Positions 23,940 through 35,729 of a stretch of DNA of 64,000 bases are shown here, in pieces. The notes under the pieces were generated by a model, which had not been told where the DNA came from, searched no databases, and was given only the letters and a program-made list of their open reading frames with translations. How positions within the stretch are numbered: the first letter of the stretch is position 1; every line of letters begins with the position of its first letter. Origin of the DNA: Nissolia schottii (lineage: Eukaryota; Streptophyta; Magnoliopsida; Fabales; Fabaceae); the NCBI GenBank assembly GCA_003254905.1, contig QANU01025285.1:573112-637111 (forward strand). Reading direction: 5' to 3'. The position numbers were made by a program, and so were the translations under genes.

Positions 23940-24790
23940 GATTTAACGGCGGTTTTTTGCCGGCGGTTCTTTTCCTTTCTTGATCACAAAAGCAACAGTC
24001 AATTACTTTGGTTGTGTTTGATTATTTGGTGCAAGATAAATCTTTGTGCAAATTAAGAGCAACTAGAGATATTTAAGACTTATTTCGTCTCTGTTGTCCC
24101 TTACTTGCAGGGCTTCAAAGGAGGAATATTGAGCATGTCTCAAGCTTTAAGCTCTTACAGGTTTCTCAACACTTATTGGCTTCAAACCAAGAATACCGAG
24201 CATGTGTCGAGCTTGGGATTTTTCAGGTTTCTCAACATTTCTTTTTTTCTTTTCCCTTGTTTTCTCACTCTCTGCAATGGGAAGTATAACTTTGAGTGAT
24301 TTTATTGTTATTATTCAAAAGTAATTTTACTTTATATGATTGTGAGAGCATATTCACTTATTGTTACAACTGCACTCATGTACTATTTCTCATTAATATA
24401 TAGCTTTTCTTTTGATGTTATGGGGATGCTTTAGGTTATACAATTTATGTAAACGAAATCGGATAAATGAGCATTTTATGCGGGTTATTCTTGTGTCTTT
24501 CCCTCATTTTTTTTATTTTTAATGAAGTATTAGTGGCGGTTTAAAACTGTCGTTAGAATTAATTTATTTAATAATGTTTCATTTTAGCAGCGATTATAAC
24601 CGCCGCAACATGATAAGCTTAAATTCATATTTGTGTATAACGGCGGTTTGAAACCGACGCTATTTTTTAGCGATTATTCCCGCAGCTGATAAACACGGTC
24701 ATAGAATGGGTTGCCGCACTAGGGATTGCAGCGGAAAGCAAACCGCCACAAAATACTTCGACGAAACTTTGTTTTAAACTGTTGCAAATT
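23940..24790. mobile_element. Cluster of GCGGCGGTTT-type motifs, likely non-autonomous CACTA remnant
   Basis: Short GC motifs in both orientations stand out from AT-rich surroundings: ACGGCGGTTTTTTGCCGG (23947), GTGGCGGTTTAAAACTG (24534), ATAACCGCCGCAAC (24597), ACGGCGGTTTGAAACCG (24639) and AAACCGCCAC (24740). Repeated, inverted GCGGYTT/AARCCGC units are typical of the subterminal regions of plant CACTA elements. No clean CACTA ends or transposase could be found. Confidence 0.35.
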
Positions 24791-26124
24791 TTTTTTTATT
24801 TTTAAAAATGACTATGAATTTTCATGCATTGAAGTAACTCTTTGAATTTTTCTTTTGTAAATTCTTAAATGTTTAATCTAACTATTCTTTAAGTTACTAT
24901 TGTTGAAATTAAATATTTTGGCAAAAATATTTTTTAAAATTTAAAATATTATTATTCAAATATTTATTAGCTTGATGATAAACTAAATTAAGAGAATAAG
25001 AAATTAGTAAGTTTGTATTATCCCACAAAATAGGGAATAAAGCGATTACAAAAGGGTCTGTTTCTGAAAATATACCCCATAATCACGATACATTTATAGA
25101 GCATTAGAATCAAATGCGAATGAACCTTTACAAAACCAAAACAGAATCAATCAAAATACTTCCCAGACCAAATCAAAAATATTATATACTTCATCTTTAC
25201 AAAACCAAAACAAAATCAATCAGAATACATTCACATGTGCTCCAAGTAATTCAAAAAATGTTGAATACATATACTATTTCTTCATAACTTCAATTGACAT
25301 ACTTGTGTATGCTTACTTTCTCCATAACTCATGTATTGTTGTTAATAGTGTTACCTATTGTCACAAAATGCAATTTCATTTAATGAGACTACACCATCAT
25401 AATGACTATGAAAACACCTCAACAATCTGGAAAAAAAAAAAAACAAAAGAAAAAACAAATCAAAAAACATACATTCTTCAAGAAAGTTTTGTAGACTTTC
25501 TTCCAAATAAGCATTCAGTTTAATCAATTAGTGCTCCCTCACAATTTTCTGAATGTAAGAACAACATTAACGTCAATGAAAAAATAGTGAATGCAATAAA
25601 ATCTGAAGCATTTAAAAAAAAATGAAAAATAGAGGAATTAGGAAAGTTACATACTTATGACTTATGAAGGTATAAGAGACAATAATAAGGTATAGAGTTA
25701 CAAGAAGTGCTCCAAAAAATCCTTTTTAGTTGTTTTTTAATGATAGTATAATGAATGAGAGAGAAAGGGAGATGGAGATTACGAATTGAGACCGAGAAGG
25801 GGAACTAGAAGAGAAGAGTCAAAACAAATTGTACGAGAAAAAATATAAATTTAATTGCTTTTAATTTTAATCTTTTTTTATTGACTTTGACTGCTTGATT
25901 AAAATATTAATAGAGATCCTATTTTAATTGAGTTAATTTCTTCCGTAAGTTTTTCAAGAGTTAGTCTGATCCGTTAGAAGGAAAAAAAAATGTCAGGTTA
26001 GAATGCCACGTCAGCATATTGTAGCTTCTATTCTATGGCGGTTAGAATATTAGTATGATCACACTTGCAGGTCACAATTCCGCAGCACAGATACCACAGT
26101 TGAATCAAGTCCATATATATCCCC
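24791..26124. other. AT-rich upstream region of the glycosyltransferase gene
   Basis: No gene recognised. A 72-codon open frame at 25305-25523 has no family resemblance. A tandem pair of related segments (CTTTACAAAACCAAAACA with AATCAATCA, at 25123 and 25196) is visible. No convincing TATA box in the expected place before ATG 26125. Confidence 0.45.
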
Positions 26125-29100
26125 ATGGAGTTTCTTCATGTTCCACCACCCACCGCCACGTGGTGCCACCGCCACGTGGTGGTGGTGCCCTACCCATCTC
26201 GCGGCCACATCAACCCCATGATGAACCTCTCCAACTCCCTTGTCTCCAGCAACCCTCACATCCTCGTCACCTTCGTCCTCACCCAACACTGGCTCCCTTC
26301 CATCCAAAACCCACACAACAACATTCGAATCCGATCCATACCCGACCTCGTACCCGACCCGAAACCCCCTTCTTCGTCCGGCAGCCTCCTCGACGCCGTC
26401 GAAGCCGTCATGACCAAGATGGAACGCCCCCTCGAGCGCCTTCTGGAACGGCTTCAGCCGCCGCCGACCGCTATCATCTACGACGGTTTTCTTTACTGGG
26501 CTGTCGGCGTCGGGAGCCGGAGGAATATTCCCGTGGCGGCGTTCTGGACGACGTCGGCGTCGGAGTTCTGGGTGCAGGGTTTTCACATCTTGCAGCGAAA
26601 CGAGAACCTTCATCAAAAGCTATTAGGTGAGGATCATATATTGCATCTGTTTTACATTACATCCATACAAATTGTTTGATAATATTCTTATGTGGTTAAC
26701 TATGTACTCTATAGAATTCAATGGTATTAATATAATGATATTTAAGATTTTGTCACGTGTTTTACTAATTTAAATGATTTATTATTTTAAATTTGTGATT
26801 GAATAACAATAATTTAAATATTAGCTAGGAGGTATCGATACTTTTATAGAAGTTTGGATACCAAAAGAAAAATCTATTCATATTATTTGACACAAATAAA
26901 GATGATACATAATTATAATTAATGATTTTAAATCAATAAAAATGTTCAAGAAAAAACCTTTTAGTTTCGTAATTATGCTTAAAAAAATAACTCTGATCCC
27001 ATATTTTTTTTGTTTAATTTGATCCTGTATTAATTAAATATTAATTAATTTGGTCCTCTGTTAGCTCTGTAACTATATGATTAACCGATGGTGTTGACAC
27101 GTGATTGTTAATATTTCTAACAGAGGATCGAAGTGATTGACATGTAATAAATATTTGACCAAACTAAATATTTTTTATTCTTTATTTTATTTTTTTCTTT
27201 TTATATATTTTATCTTGTTTATGTTTTATTTTTATTTTTTAATTTTTTAATTTTTCATAAAAAATAGAAATCATTCTGGTCTCATATTTATTAAACATCA
27301 ATTAATTTGGTATTGTATTAGTTTCGTTAACTATCATGATAGCGTCCATTAGTGAGATAATTACGAGACTAACAAATGGTCAAATTGACTAACATTTAAT
27401 AAATGCAAAATTAAATTGAACAAAAAAGAACAAGATCAAAGTATTTTTTTTACATAATTACGAGACTAGAAGAAAGTTTTATCAAAATCAATATTATATA
27501 AAATTTATTGTTTTTTATTTATTTACAAATTTATTAATAAAACTATAATTTATGCACTAACATATGTAAAGTTTTTTATATTATCATACATTTAAATTAT
27601 TTCATAGCATGACTTTTTAATTAATAGAAGAGAGTTAACTATTTTTTGTTTATGTAACAATGTTTGGTTGTATGACAATATAAAAAAAATTACATGATTA
27701 GTGTTTAACAGTTAAATTGTAAGATTATAACTAACATCCTAATCTGTCCCTGTTTTTATTATAAATTTTGCCAATATTAAATAAGAAGAAGACTTAAATA
27801 TTTTAAAGTTATTTCCTTAGAAAAAAAAATTCTTACCAAAAAAAAATATTTTTAAGTTATTTATAACAAGAGAATATATAACATTTATATTTTTATTTAA
27901 GTCGAGAATAGAATAAAATTGGTATAAATTAAATTAGATATACAATTTGTTTTTTATGCTCTACTTGGCATATTCGTTATGTTTTAGAAAAAAATTCTCT
28001 TCTTCATAGATTGTTTTTAGAAGACAAAAATTTAAAGGTTTTGTTAGATTTCAAATTAATCCAAAACATAAATAAAATTAACAAATATGTTTGAGGACTT
28101 TGTACTCAGAAAACGAAAAGAATTTATAGGTTCTGAACTAGCTGTAGTCCTAGGTATCAGAATTTTAAAAAAAAAATTGAGAAAAAGTTGTCTCGAGGGA
28201 TTCTGGGTGATTAAAACATCACCGTTTTTTTACCTCCAAAAAAGAAAAACCACCGTTTTTTATTTAAAAAAACAAAAAATATTGTCTAGAGTGCATGAAC
28301 AGTACGTGGCAAAAAATATTTATGAAGTTAGCACGTGTCAAGTAAGAAAAGGTTTTTTATTTGTTATTTTTTTTTATAAAAGTAAGAAAAGGTTATATTC
28401 AAATAAATTATTTATATATAATCTACTATATAGCAAAGGAGATACCAAAATATAAATTCTGTTTGCTATCCTATTTTATATATCGCTTTTATTCTTATAA
28501 TTATAACTTAATTACATAATGAGTTAACCAATATATATATATATATATNTGCTTTGTGTTCAGAACATCTATCAAATCTCAATAGTATTATATTAAAGTA
28601 GTTCTAATTATTTTGTCACATGTCAATGACTCCCTTAATCTTTATTCATGTTAAAAAAATTATATTTATATTTTTTTAAAATTGTTATTATTTGTAAATT
28701 ATTTCATATAATTTTAATTTTTAACTTTCTTTGTTCCACTGTTCATATGCTTTTTTTCCTCATCTTTTTTATTAACTTGCGTTCTTCATTTTTCTAACAT
28801 TATTTTAAGTAATTAGGAGATTAATTATATTAATAATTAATGAAAAATATAAAGTATTGCTCCACCATTAATCGTATATATATTTTTTCATCGTTTCGGT
28901 TTAGTCTTGACTCTTCGGCTTTTATAATAGTTTAAATTTAAAGTATTTTTTAAAAATTATCTTACGTGAAAAGATTAATAATACTAATAATCATTAAAAG
29001 TAAGTAAGAATAATTTAAATATTATTTTTAAGTAAAAATCATTACAATTATAATATAATTGAAACTTATTGTAATCTATTTAAAATTTGGAAAGGCATAA

Positions 29101-32100
29101 CATTTTTGCTAAAAAAATAAATCAAAATCATTTCATATAATTATTAAATTTAAAGTATTAGTTTCTTATACTTCATAAAATTATAAACATATTATATTAA
29201 CTAAATTACACTAAAATAAATAATTTTTTTAATAATTATAAACAAAATTGATAACTTTTAAACAAACATTTGATAGTGATAAAATAAATAGTTAATTTAT
29301 ATTTGTGCATATAGTTGTTCTAGAAAAATCAAACTGCATATTTAATCATAATCATTGAAGTTGAATGTCAGGATACCAAAAGTGCACTAGAGTTGTTTCA
29401 ACTTTCATTTCAAGTGCTAAGGAGCATGCGTATGTTTTGTGGATGTCAAGATTCAAGTTTGATCCCCTTTTATGCTTTTCCATGAGCTGATTGAGTACTC
29501 TTAGGTGCCAAAATTTAATTGGGCGAGTCTAATTTATTGAAATATAATTTAATAATCGATTAGTAGATAAAATGTTTCCCGTAAATGTTTTATAAATAAA
29601 ACAACTTGAGTTATGATATGTAAACTTATTTTATCATAAACATTTTGTCGCTTACTCATCATTTATTATTGATAAAAATTTTAATGAGACTTATATTCTA
29701 TTAAATCTCATTCAACGATAAATATTTTTAAGTTTCGTTAAATATGTTTTTAGTCTTTCATAAATTTTAAATTTTGTGTATTATTCCTTATAAATATTTT
29801 TATTAAAAGTCGTTCCTCATAAAAAAAAACTCTAAAGTTTTAGTCTCTGTTATCATGTTAAGCCGTTAACAGGTGACATGTTAAGCTGTTAACTTGGTCA
29901 CGTGATAGATTAATATAGTCACACAAGTGACATGATTAATCTAATCATTGCTTCATATGTTTACTCCCTCACCACTTTCAGCGTACCGTTGCTATCTTCT
30001 TCTTGATTGGTTCTTTCCTAGCCCCTTTCTCTCATTTTTGTCACATAATCGAGTTAATTGTCATATTAGCATAAACAATTTTTTAAAAAAATTATGAAAG
30101 ATAAAACATAAAATTTAAAATTTATGGAAAAAAAAACATATTTAACCCTTTAAAATTTTTATATCTTAAAATAACTCCACATCCCACCTTTGCTTAGAGC
30201 TGGTTACATTAGAATTTTTTATGTCATAGAAGATTGTAATTTTTTAGTTTCCTTACTAGTTTTAAGAAAAATATTATACTTTTATTTACATTAATTTATT
30301 GTGTTACATAAATTTTAATTATATAATGTAATTAAATAATTTAATAATTTTTTATGACGATAATTAAATTTACTTATATAACAAATGTTTTTCTATCAAA
30401 TAAAAAATTATAAAATAAATAGTTAATTTATATCCGCGCATCAAAACAAAAAAACATCTAGTCATTCTAGAAAAATAAAACTGTATAATTAATCATAATC
30501 ATTAAAGTTGAATATCAGCACAACAAAGTTGCAGTAGAGTTGTTTCAAGTGCTAAGGAGCATGTGATGTGATATTACATGCGCGAGCTGTCAGGATTCAA
30601 GTTTGATGACCTTTTATACTTCCCCGTGAGCTGGTTGAGTACTATTGGGTGTCAAAATTTAATTACTTATATCTAATTAAAATCTAACAATAGATAAGAT
30701 GTTTCATATAATAAAAATTTAAATAACACAACTTAAATTATGATATTTAAATTTATTTTATATTATATTATATTAATTTACTCATCATTTATTATTAAAA
30801 GATATTTTAATGAAATTTATACTTTATTAAATTTATAAATATATAGATGGAAAGTGTCACTAATTATCTTTCGGTACATATATAGATTACATCATTGTAC
30901 TAGTCTGCTAGTCTGCATGACAGGTAAACGTCGCTAGTCTGTTTTTTTGGTTACTTAAATTACATCATTGATGTATATCACATCTAAGGGGTGAAAGTTA
31001 TGAATTATGATTATCATTTGTATTTTCTGTTCCTACTTGATCATAGTGTTCCCTCTAGAAAACATACACATATACTTTGTTTCATTATAGTAAAAATGAT
31101 TGGAAAACTTAATTTATGAGTTTAAAATTAATTTATATATTTTGATGAATGATATTTAATATTTAATTTTTCTCTTAAAATATAATGTGTCATTTATTAA
31201 AATGTGTAAATTAATATTTAGATTCATGAGTTAGATTTCTTAAACATTACTCTTTATTTCATTATAATGCGCAGAAAATGGTGACAAACTTGTTGACTAC
31301 ATTCCGGGCACCTCCTGGATTCGTCTAGCAGATATTCCTCTTCTTGATGGGAACAACCAACGAATTTTGCATTGGGCCATGAAAAGTTGCGAAACCATGC
31401 TAAAAGCCCAATACCTCTTGTTCCCTACAATCTATGAGCTCGAAGCCCAAGTCATCGATACCTTGAAAGCCAAACTCTCAATGCCGATTTACACGATTGG
31501 CCCAAACATACCTTATTCATGTCCTATGAGTGCTAATAATAATAATAATAATGTTCGTGGCCACATTAATTATTTAGATTGGCTAGATAACCAACCTTCC
31601 AATTCGGTTTTGTACATCTCATTTGGAAGCTTCCTCTCGGTTTCCATTGAACAAATGGAAGAAATCGGCGCTGCTTTGCGCGATAGCGGCGTTCAATTCT
31701 TGTGGGTGGCGCGTGGAGAAGCTTCTAGATTAAAAGAGATTTGTGGTGAAAAGGGGTTGGTGTTACCATGGTGTGACCAATTGAGGGTGTTGTTGCATCA
31801 TGCAGTGGGGGGTTATTGGACACACTGTGGGTGGAATTCGGTTATGGAAGGTGTTTTTGCTGGGGTTCCCTTCTTGACATTCCCAATTGCTATGGACCAA
31901 CCATTGATTAGTAAAATTGTAGTGGAGGATTGGAAGGTTGGGTGGAGGGTGAAGAAAGATGATAAATGTGACACTTTGGTGAGAAGATATGAGATTTGTG
32001 TGCTGTTGAGGAAATTCATGAAATTGGATTGCGACGGTGACGGAAGGGATATGAGGAAAAGAGCAAAAGAGCTTCAGCGTTTGTGTCAGCTTGCAATTGC

Positions 32101-32224
32101 AAAGGGTGGGTCATCTCATAGTAATATCAAGTCCTTTGTGAAGAGTATAACACAGAGAAGTGAGGTGGCAAATGGATCCGATGAATCACCACAAGTTCAA
32201 GCTAGAATTGAGAATTTCAATTGA
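26125..32224 (+). CDS. UGT87A: UDP-glycosyltransferase, family 1, UGT87A-like
   Basis: Exons 26125-26626 and 31275-32224 (GT-AG, phase 1) total 1452 nt, 483 aa, somewhat longer than a typical UGT87 because of an N-terminal extension and an Asn run. The N-terminal acceptor domain has PYPSRGHINP with catalytic His28, and an Asp near residue 120 (IIYDGFLYW) is the likely partner. The C-terminal UDP-sugar-binding PSPG box spans about residues 333-376: WCDQL.VL.HHAVGGYWTHCGWNS..EGVFAGVP...FP...DQ, with all key residues. It transfers a sugar from a UDP-sugar to a small molecule in the cytosol; the acceptor is unknown. Arabidopsis UGT87A2 influences flowering time, and UGT87A genes there neighbour the carrier, PBCP and MCAT genes found further along this window, supporting orthology. 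The single 4648-bp intron is repeat-filled. Codons for six asparagines come from an AAT/AAC run at about 31532-31550. Confidence 0.93.
26945..27490. mobile_element. Inverted-repeat element (MULE-like MITE) in UGT intron
   Basis: The left part (TTTTAGTTTCGTAATTATG, then ATAACTCTGATCCCATATTTTT, TTTAATTTGATCCTG) is matched in inverse orientation at the right (CATAATTACGAGACTAGAAG near 27451, with CAAGATCAAAGTATTTTTTT before it). The inverted repeat runs about 100 bp on each side. No coding sequence. Exact termini and target duplication could not be fixed. Confidence 0.5.
28549..28549. other. Single ambiguous base in an AT microsatellite
   Basis: One N at the end of an (AT)n run within the UGT intron; probably an assembly join or consensus failure in the repeat rather than biology. 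Confidence 0.9.
29270..29710 (+). repeat. First copy of a duplicated segment in UGT intron
   Basis: Shares long blocks in the same order with 30400-30840: TTAATCATAATCATT.AAGTTGAAT, GAGTTGTTTCAA, AGTGCTAAGGAGCATG, ATTCAAGTTTGAT, CTTTTAT.CTT, GTGAGCTG.TTGAGTACT or similar, and ACTCATCATTTATTATT. About 440 bp and clearly diverged, so an old direct duplication. The GTTTGATCCCC block recalls a Pol III B-box, so a SINE relation for part of it is possible. Confidence 0.65.
29738..30145. mobile_element. Inverted-repeat MITE between the duplicated segments
   Basis: The left end GTTAAATATGTTTTTAGTC with CATAAATTTTAAATTTTGTG is mirrored at the right end (ATAAAATTTAAAATTTATGG then AACATATTTAAC, to about 30145). 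Terminal inverted repeats of about 60-90 bp without coding potential; most likely a MULE- or hAT-type MITE. Its position between the two copies of the duplicated intron segment suggests it arrived between or after the duplication. Confidence 0.5.
30400..30840 (+). repeat. Second copy of the duplicated segment in UGT intron
   Basis: Partner of 29270-29710. Same block order, with extra sequence around ATGTGATGTGATATTACATGCGC in place of the first copy's GCGTATGTTTTGTGG. Confidence 0.65.
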
Positions 32225-33320
32225 ATGATTGCTTTATGTTGGATTGGGTTTCTTGCCCTCTAGTTTAAATAAAGATCTAGCTCCTCTGAATAACTTGTAT
32301 TCGAATAATGTACAACATTTTTATCTAGAATTTCAATAGTTTTTTCATTGCAGGCTATTAAAATTCAGAGTTCCCAACTCCAAAAGCCTTTAGAAATCGC
32401 CACCTGGGGTCTTTACTAACAAGCCAAGGGGCGCAATTGTTGAATAAAATAGAATAGAACAAAACAATAGTAACAATTACAATGAACTTGCCCTTTCGTC
32501 ATTGATATAATTCTTAATGATTTGATAATTATATCCTTAAAGTTTTCATTATCATTTTAATACTAAATTTAAGAATATGATTCTTTTGGTAATTGTGGGA
32601 GTTTTGCTTATGCATTGTAATTCGGAGCCCTTCAATGGGATTACAATTGCATAAGAAAATGCCATTCTGGTTAAATCTTTTATATATGGATAGGAATGTG
32701 CCGGATGGAATCTCCCAATTATTACATAAATTTCAGCTTTGCCTATGCACATAGGCTCATTGATAAAATTGAGTGAGACAAATTGTGAGGACTGGATTGA
32801 GTCAATAAAGTTGTTTCTTGCTATCACAAATGTTGATAGTGCTCTTGTTGAAGATGAGCCTAAGAAGCTTATTGATAACTCTTTTGATGATGAAAGGGAA
32901 AAATATGATAAATGAGTTCATTCTAACAAAGTTTGTCTGATGACTATGAAGCATAATATGAAAAAGACAATTAAGGATAACATGAGCAATTAAAATCTAT
33001 TTTTTTTTTGGCACGAATATATCCTTTAAAGGGGCTTTAATAGTGTGACATGTCTTGGGCTTCACATGGCAGCATGCGTGGCCGATTACACTATCAACGT
33101 CCTTACAATCTACTAATTGGTTGTTGGACCTTGATGATAATAAATGCTTCCTACATATAATTTTTTAAAAAAAAATTAAATTTGCCCTGCCTTGAGACAC
33201 ACTCCATTGGCCCAAACCCACATAATGGGCTATGTTGGGCTGAACAAACTACACCTTTTTTATGGAGCTAAAAAACGAGGCCGTCATTTTCCTTGGCAAA
33301 TTTTTGCCATTAATTACCAT
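32225..33320. other. UGT 3' flank and intergenic stretch with a Copia gag-like scrap
   Basis: Follows the UGT stop codon; a polyadenylation-like AATAAA is at 32267-32272. At about 32810-32990 the plus strand encodes residues such as EREKYDK and CLMTMKHNMKKTIKDN, which resemble the UBN2 gag domain of Copia elements (EKWERSNRLCLM...). It is a small broken fossil fragment. Otherwise nothing recognisable. Confidence 0.4.
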
Positions 33321-33322
33321 AC

Positions 33323-34900
33323 ATGTTGACAATTGTTTCTTGCCTTCACCAAGTTTCCGGTGGATCATCAAAAAATACTATGAAAAACATCCTTCGACGA
33401 GACATTTTTCAACGACCACACAAACAAGTGAGGCATGAATCCTTCTATGATTGTAACATTCCATTTGAAGTCAAAGCCAACAAAACCTTCAGTTGCCATG
33501 GCACCAGGTTATTTCCCCAACAATCCATCGAAGAAGACCAACTTAATAATAAAAAAGGTAATACCTTGTACACTTCCTATAAAACTCAATAACTTGATGG
33601 AAGTCTGTTGCCCTACGTACTCCATTATATTAACCGTGAATAACAATGTCATGTCTTATAGGGAATGAAATGCACATTCAAACCACCACCAACTACGATC
33701 TTGACACGTAAGGAACTTCAAGCATGTGCTTACGTTTTTTGCTCCACTAAATCATTCAGGTGTTTGCTGAACATTTAAACTACGCTACTGTTATCCTACA
33801 AAAAAACTAAATCGTCTCGGTTTAACTAGTGACATAATCATTCAAATTGGCGATGTGAGAGCAACAAAGGGGGACATGACTACCCTATGCCCAAACAAAA
33901 TAGTTATTCTAATCAAATCAGTATTTCTTCTGCCTATAACTAATTCAAACTTGACATCTGCTCATTGTAAGATCTATGTGCCAATCAAGGACGACCAAGG
34001 ACACTGGTACACGGTGGTAGCGTGTGTAGATAAAAAAGTTGTGTACATGTTGGATTCAAATTTAACAACAGAGTGAACGGGTTAAATGGGCACGAAAATA
34101 CAAGAAATAGACAGAAAATAGAAAAATAACGATGTTATGTTATCAGAGTTGTATATGAGTGCAAAGGAGCCAACGCCTATTTATAGGCTAGGTAGAGAAT
34201 AAAATAATAATGACAATAATCAAATTAAATCAATTAAAAATAAATCTAAGATATTAAATTATTCTTTAACAGTATACACGAAAGAACTTAGACGGTGAAA
34301 GTTTTGGTATATACTCAACATCCCATAAAATTTATATATTTAGGTTCTTATTTAATTAAGTCATGCTAAATTTTTTTTGTCATCTTCCTTTAAAGTATTG
34401 ATTCAGATGATGGATTCTACATGCTATGCTGTTGGAGGCTTAAGAAAACCATTGGAGCAAACTAGATGGATGGTAAAGGAGGTTAGGGGTATACCAATTT
34501 GTGGTGAAAGGTAAACTATCTACACATAAAGTAGTAATATTCTTTTTTATTAACTTTACTAATTTTAACCGTTCTTAGCAACAACTCCCCCGTCTGGCTG
34601 CTATGTTGGTTGAATGATGAACACAATTTCAATCCCAATGTAGTGGGCGATGTAAGTCAATATATACCGTACTTTTAATTGTATTTTACATATGTTAAGG
34701 AAGGAAGATGTATTTTTTCTGATTTGCATAATAAGGTACTAACACAACACAACTACAGCTCGTAGAAAGTCACGTTTGTTTGAGGGCTCCGTTGGACCTA
34801 ATTCTGGCACCGTGCAACACAGCATTGGAGAAGTCAAACTTAATAAAATTACGCTTGTTCACAAATACAAATATCTTTGAAGCAAACTTATTCCCATTTT
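33323..34900 (+). pseudogene. Ulp1-like (C48) cysteine protease segment of a MULE
   Basis: At 33855-34076 the plus strand encodes KIYVPIKDDQGHWYTVVAC followed by KKVVYMLDSN, the pattern around the His and Asp of Ulp1/SUMO proteases (I.VPI....HW..V......VY.LDS). The open frame stops soon after at 34074. Related-looking coding pieces continue at about 34395-34510 and 34765-34900 in other frames, separated by AT-rich sequence. The Cys-bearing end of the catalytic domain is not visible, so it cannot be an active protease. It faces the FAR1-type transposase remnant at 35730-37354 on the opposite strand, the convergent arrangement being typical of Ulp1-carrying Mutator-like elements (Kaonashi-type). 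Confidence 0.6.
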
Positions 34901-35729
34901 TTTGTAAACTCTGATGTGCCATCCAACCCTATATTTAACGTATCTATTGTGCGGTAGTGGTTGGGGTGAATATTTTTGTCACATAACTACTAAACCATCT
35001 GTGCAAAAAAATGACCACCAAGCATATTTTTTTTTGGACAATATCTGCGTATTGAACCCTACACAACTTGTAATTAAACTTTTTGGTATCTTATGTGGCA
35101 TCTAATTATGTCACATGGAAGCTTTTTCTATCTCACAATCCTCCACTATTTCTGCCTACACCTTTTCACTAATAAAAACACGCACAATTGTCACAACATT
35201 CCTTCGTGACAAGGAACGATGGTTAATTGATTGGCGATTAGCAAACAAAACAAATAAAGTTACAAATGCAGTACCACAATTGCCAAAATACACCATTGTA
35301 TGCCAAATGCTAGATAAATGGTTTTAAATTACAAGGTTGGTTCTCCAACACATTCCAAATGAAGTCTATCATTCCAAATCTTGTAGTCCTGATCTATAAA
35401 GTAAACAACCGTTCACCACGAACATTATAACTTGACCATAGAGCAACTACTTACTTCACAAATGAACATTAACAAACTCTACACCGTTGCAAGCCACTGT
35501 TCAGGAATCACACGTCTATAGTGATGTTTTAACATTATTAGCAAACCAGATACAAAACAACTTAAGCAAAGCAGCACATGACTCAAAATCACCAACATAC
35601 TGTGATGCTTCAGTACCTACATATCCGCCTACAGATCAGCACATGACTCAGAACCACCAAAATACACCTAAAACAACCACCTCAAAAATTCTCTCATTCG
35701 TTAACCTTCTATTCATTTCTATTTCTTTT

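Noticed and set aside
26059-26616. Minus-strand 185-codon and plus-strand 191-codon frames over UGT exon 1
   Set aside because: Shadows of the G+C-rich UGT exon; the frame from 26125 carries the conserved GHINP motif and splices in phase to the PSPG exon.
32552-32827. 91-codon minus frame between the UGT and the MULE
   Set aside because: No recognisable similarity, no supporting promoter or intron context, and it lies next to a Copia gag-like scrap on the other strand.
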